Positions 63,055 through 64,000 of a DNA stretch of 64,000 bases are shown here, piece after piece. Both the position numbers and the translations under genes were made by a program. The stretch covers positions 310,001-374,000 of the forward strand of contig NC_016525.1 of NCBI RefSeq assembly GCF_000236905.1. The letters are read 5' to 3'. The notes under the pieces were generated by a model. It saw nothing but the letters and a program-made list of their open reading frames with translations, searched no databases and had not been told where the DNA came from. Source of the DNA: Tetrapisispora phaffii CBS 4417. Lineage: Eukaryota > Ascomycota > Saccharomycetes > Saccharomycetales > Saccharomycetaceae. Each line of letters begins with the position of its first letter. The stretch's first letter is position 1.

Positions 63055-64000
63055 GTTATAATGAGTTTTGTGTACGTTTGTGTGTGTGTTAATGTTTTGT
63101 TTTGATAAATTGTATCTCAATTATTACTATTGTAATTTCTCAAATAGGGTAGAATGCTATAACAATACTTTTTTAACCTTGAAGAGATATTAAGGATATG
63201 AAGAATAAATTATTGGATCATAATTAACATAAGAATATATAATGGCTATAAATAAACGAATAACTTTCTTTCATTTTATGACTGTTTTATATAATACATG
63301 ACCACAATCAGCGCATGCATATATAAGCATGCAAACGGTGGTTTAAGTGTTATATGAAAGTAATTGATGGATTACTGATTCCTTATATGAAGGACCTTAG
63401 ACTATTTCTATTGTAAGAAATTAGAAAATAAAGGTTTCTGCGGAATTTGATTAAAGGACCGACCTATAGAGATGTATAGAAAACAGAAATTGTAAGTAGG
63501 ATACATTAAAGCAAAAGGAGACAGAGAGGGAGAGAGACTTAAAGGTTATATTAGTCAGTCATACAAAAAAGCTGGAAACAATTAAAGCTGGAAATCAAAT
63601 GAGGATAAAAATTTCAAGTATTTTCCAACTTTGTTTGGAAACTTTCAAACTTTAACGTAGTAAAAATGTTAGAAGTAAAAATCGTAAGAGAGGACACTGG
63701 AAAGTGTGCAATCGATTGCAATAACAATACTCTAGCATGCTCTGAGCTTTGTAGAGAATATTGTATTCCATATATTATGTAAAAACGTATCGAAGCTTAC
63801 CTTTTTGTCATGCAATTGGATTGGAGATGGGAATATCATTTTTCATAAAATGCCGTATTATATGAATGTCTAGAAAATTCAACTTTCGAAACTTTACTGG
63901 GTAAGAATATAATTTGTCTCGGTGTTTCCCATTGTGAACAGTTGCTGTACAATACAGTCAGAGAACTCTTCAGTATTAGAGGTACATAATTAGTTGTACG
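63055..64000. promoter_or_regulatory. RKI1 upstream region at the right edge
   Basis: 0.95 kb without a recognised gene. By synteny the next gene should be RPS7, divergent from RKI1, so this is probably a shared promoter. The first exon of RPS7 was looked for and not found inside the window. Two GCATGC hexamers (63313-63318 and 63327-63332) flank a TATATAA-like stretch. Confidence 0.45.

Overview
This window is nuclear DNA of a budding yeast of the family Saccharomycetaceae. The DNA is AT-rich, genes are compact and almost all intronless, and the single clear intron (in RPL16) has the yeast signals GTATGT, TACTAAC and CAG. Twenty-seven protein genes can be supported, and 26 of them match known Saccharomyces cerevisiae genes. 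Starts were set at the first ATG; several longer open frames begin at TTG or GTG and were trimmed.

Gene order identifies the kind of genome. From left to right the genes are STH1 (cut by the left edge), RRT14, MET18, ASG1, FKH1/2, RPL16, FLX1, LAT1, VHS2/MLF3, IMP4, MKS1, OM45, NIS1-like, EOS1, PMS1, REV7, SAL1, an ACOT9-type thioesterase, AXL2, CCT2, SNN1, TMA46, APP1, ECM3-family, CMR2, ARF3 and RKI1. In S. cerevisiae these lie on chromosomes IX (YIL126-YIL142), XIV (YNL071-YNL094) and XV (YOR091-YOR095), where they form sister blocks of the whole-genome duplication. Here they are interleaved in consistent relative orientation. Many expected neighbours (TAO3, CSM2, TOM7, RNH201, MSK1, APJ1, TPM1/2, SWS2, END3, MKT1, TCB1/2, TOP2) are absent. 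I infer a post-duplication yeast that lost genes independently of Saccharomyces, for example a Vanderwaltozyma or Tetrapisispora relative. The species is not proven.

Region by region: 0-8 kb holds chromatin remodelling (STH1), a nucleolar protein (RRT14) and cytosolic Fe-S assembly (MET18). 8-18 kb holds a zinc-cluster regulator, a forkhead cell-cycle regulator, a ribosomal protein and a mitochondrial FAD carrier. 18-23 kb holds LAT1 and VHS2/MLF3, which diverge from an unusually GC-rich promoter. 22-31 kb holds IMP4, MKS1, OM45 and the NIS1-like gene. 31-41 kb holds EOS1, PMS1, REV7, SAL1 and the thioesterase. 41-50 kb holds AXL2, CCT2, SNN1 and TMA46. 50-63 kb holds APP1, ECM3-family, CMR2, ARF3 and RKI1. 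The right edge is probably the promoter of the next gene, expected to be RPS7.

Most genes are ordinary housekeeping genes. The items that best repay a second look are not coding. They are a double palindromic cluster of Reb1-type (TTACCCG) and CACGTG sites in the LAT1 - VHS2/MLF3 promoter inside a local GC-rich domain, and a 36-bp near-perfect palindrome between SNN1 and TMA46. A possibly frameshifted small secreted-protein gene lies between MET18 and ASG1, and possible non-coding RNA lies upstream of RPL16. No tRNA, rRNA, centromere, transposon or CRISPR array was recognised.
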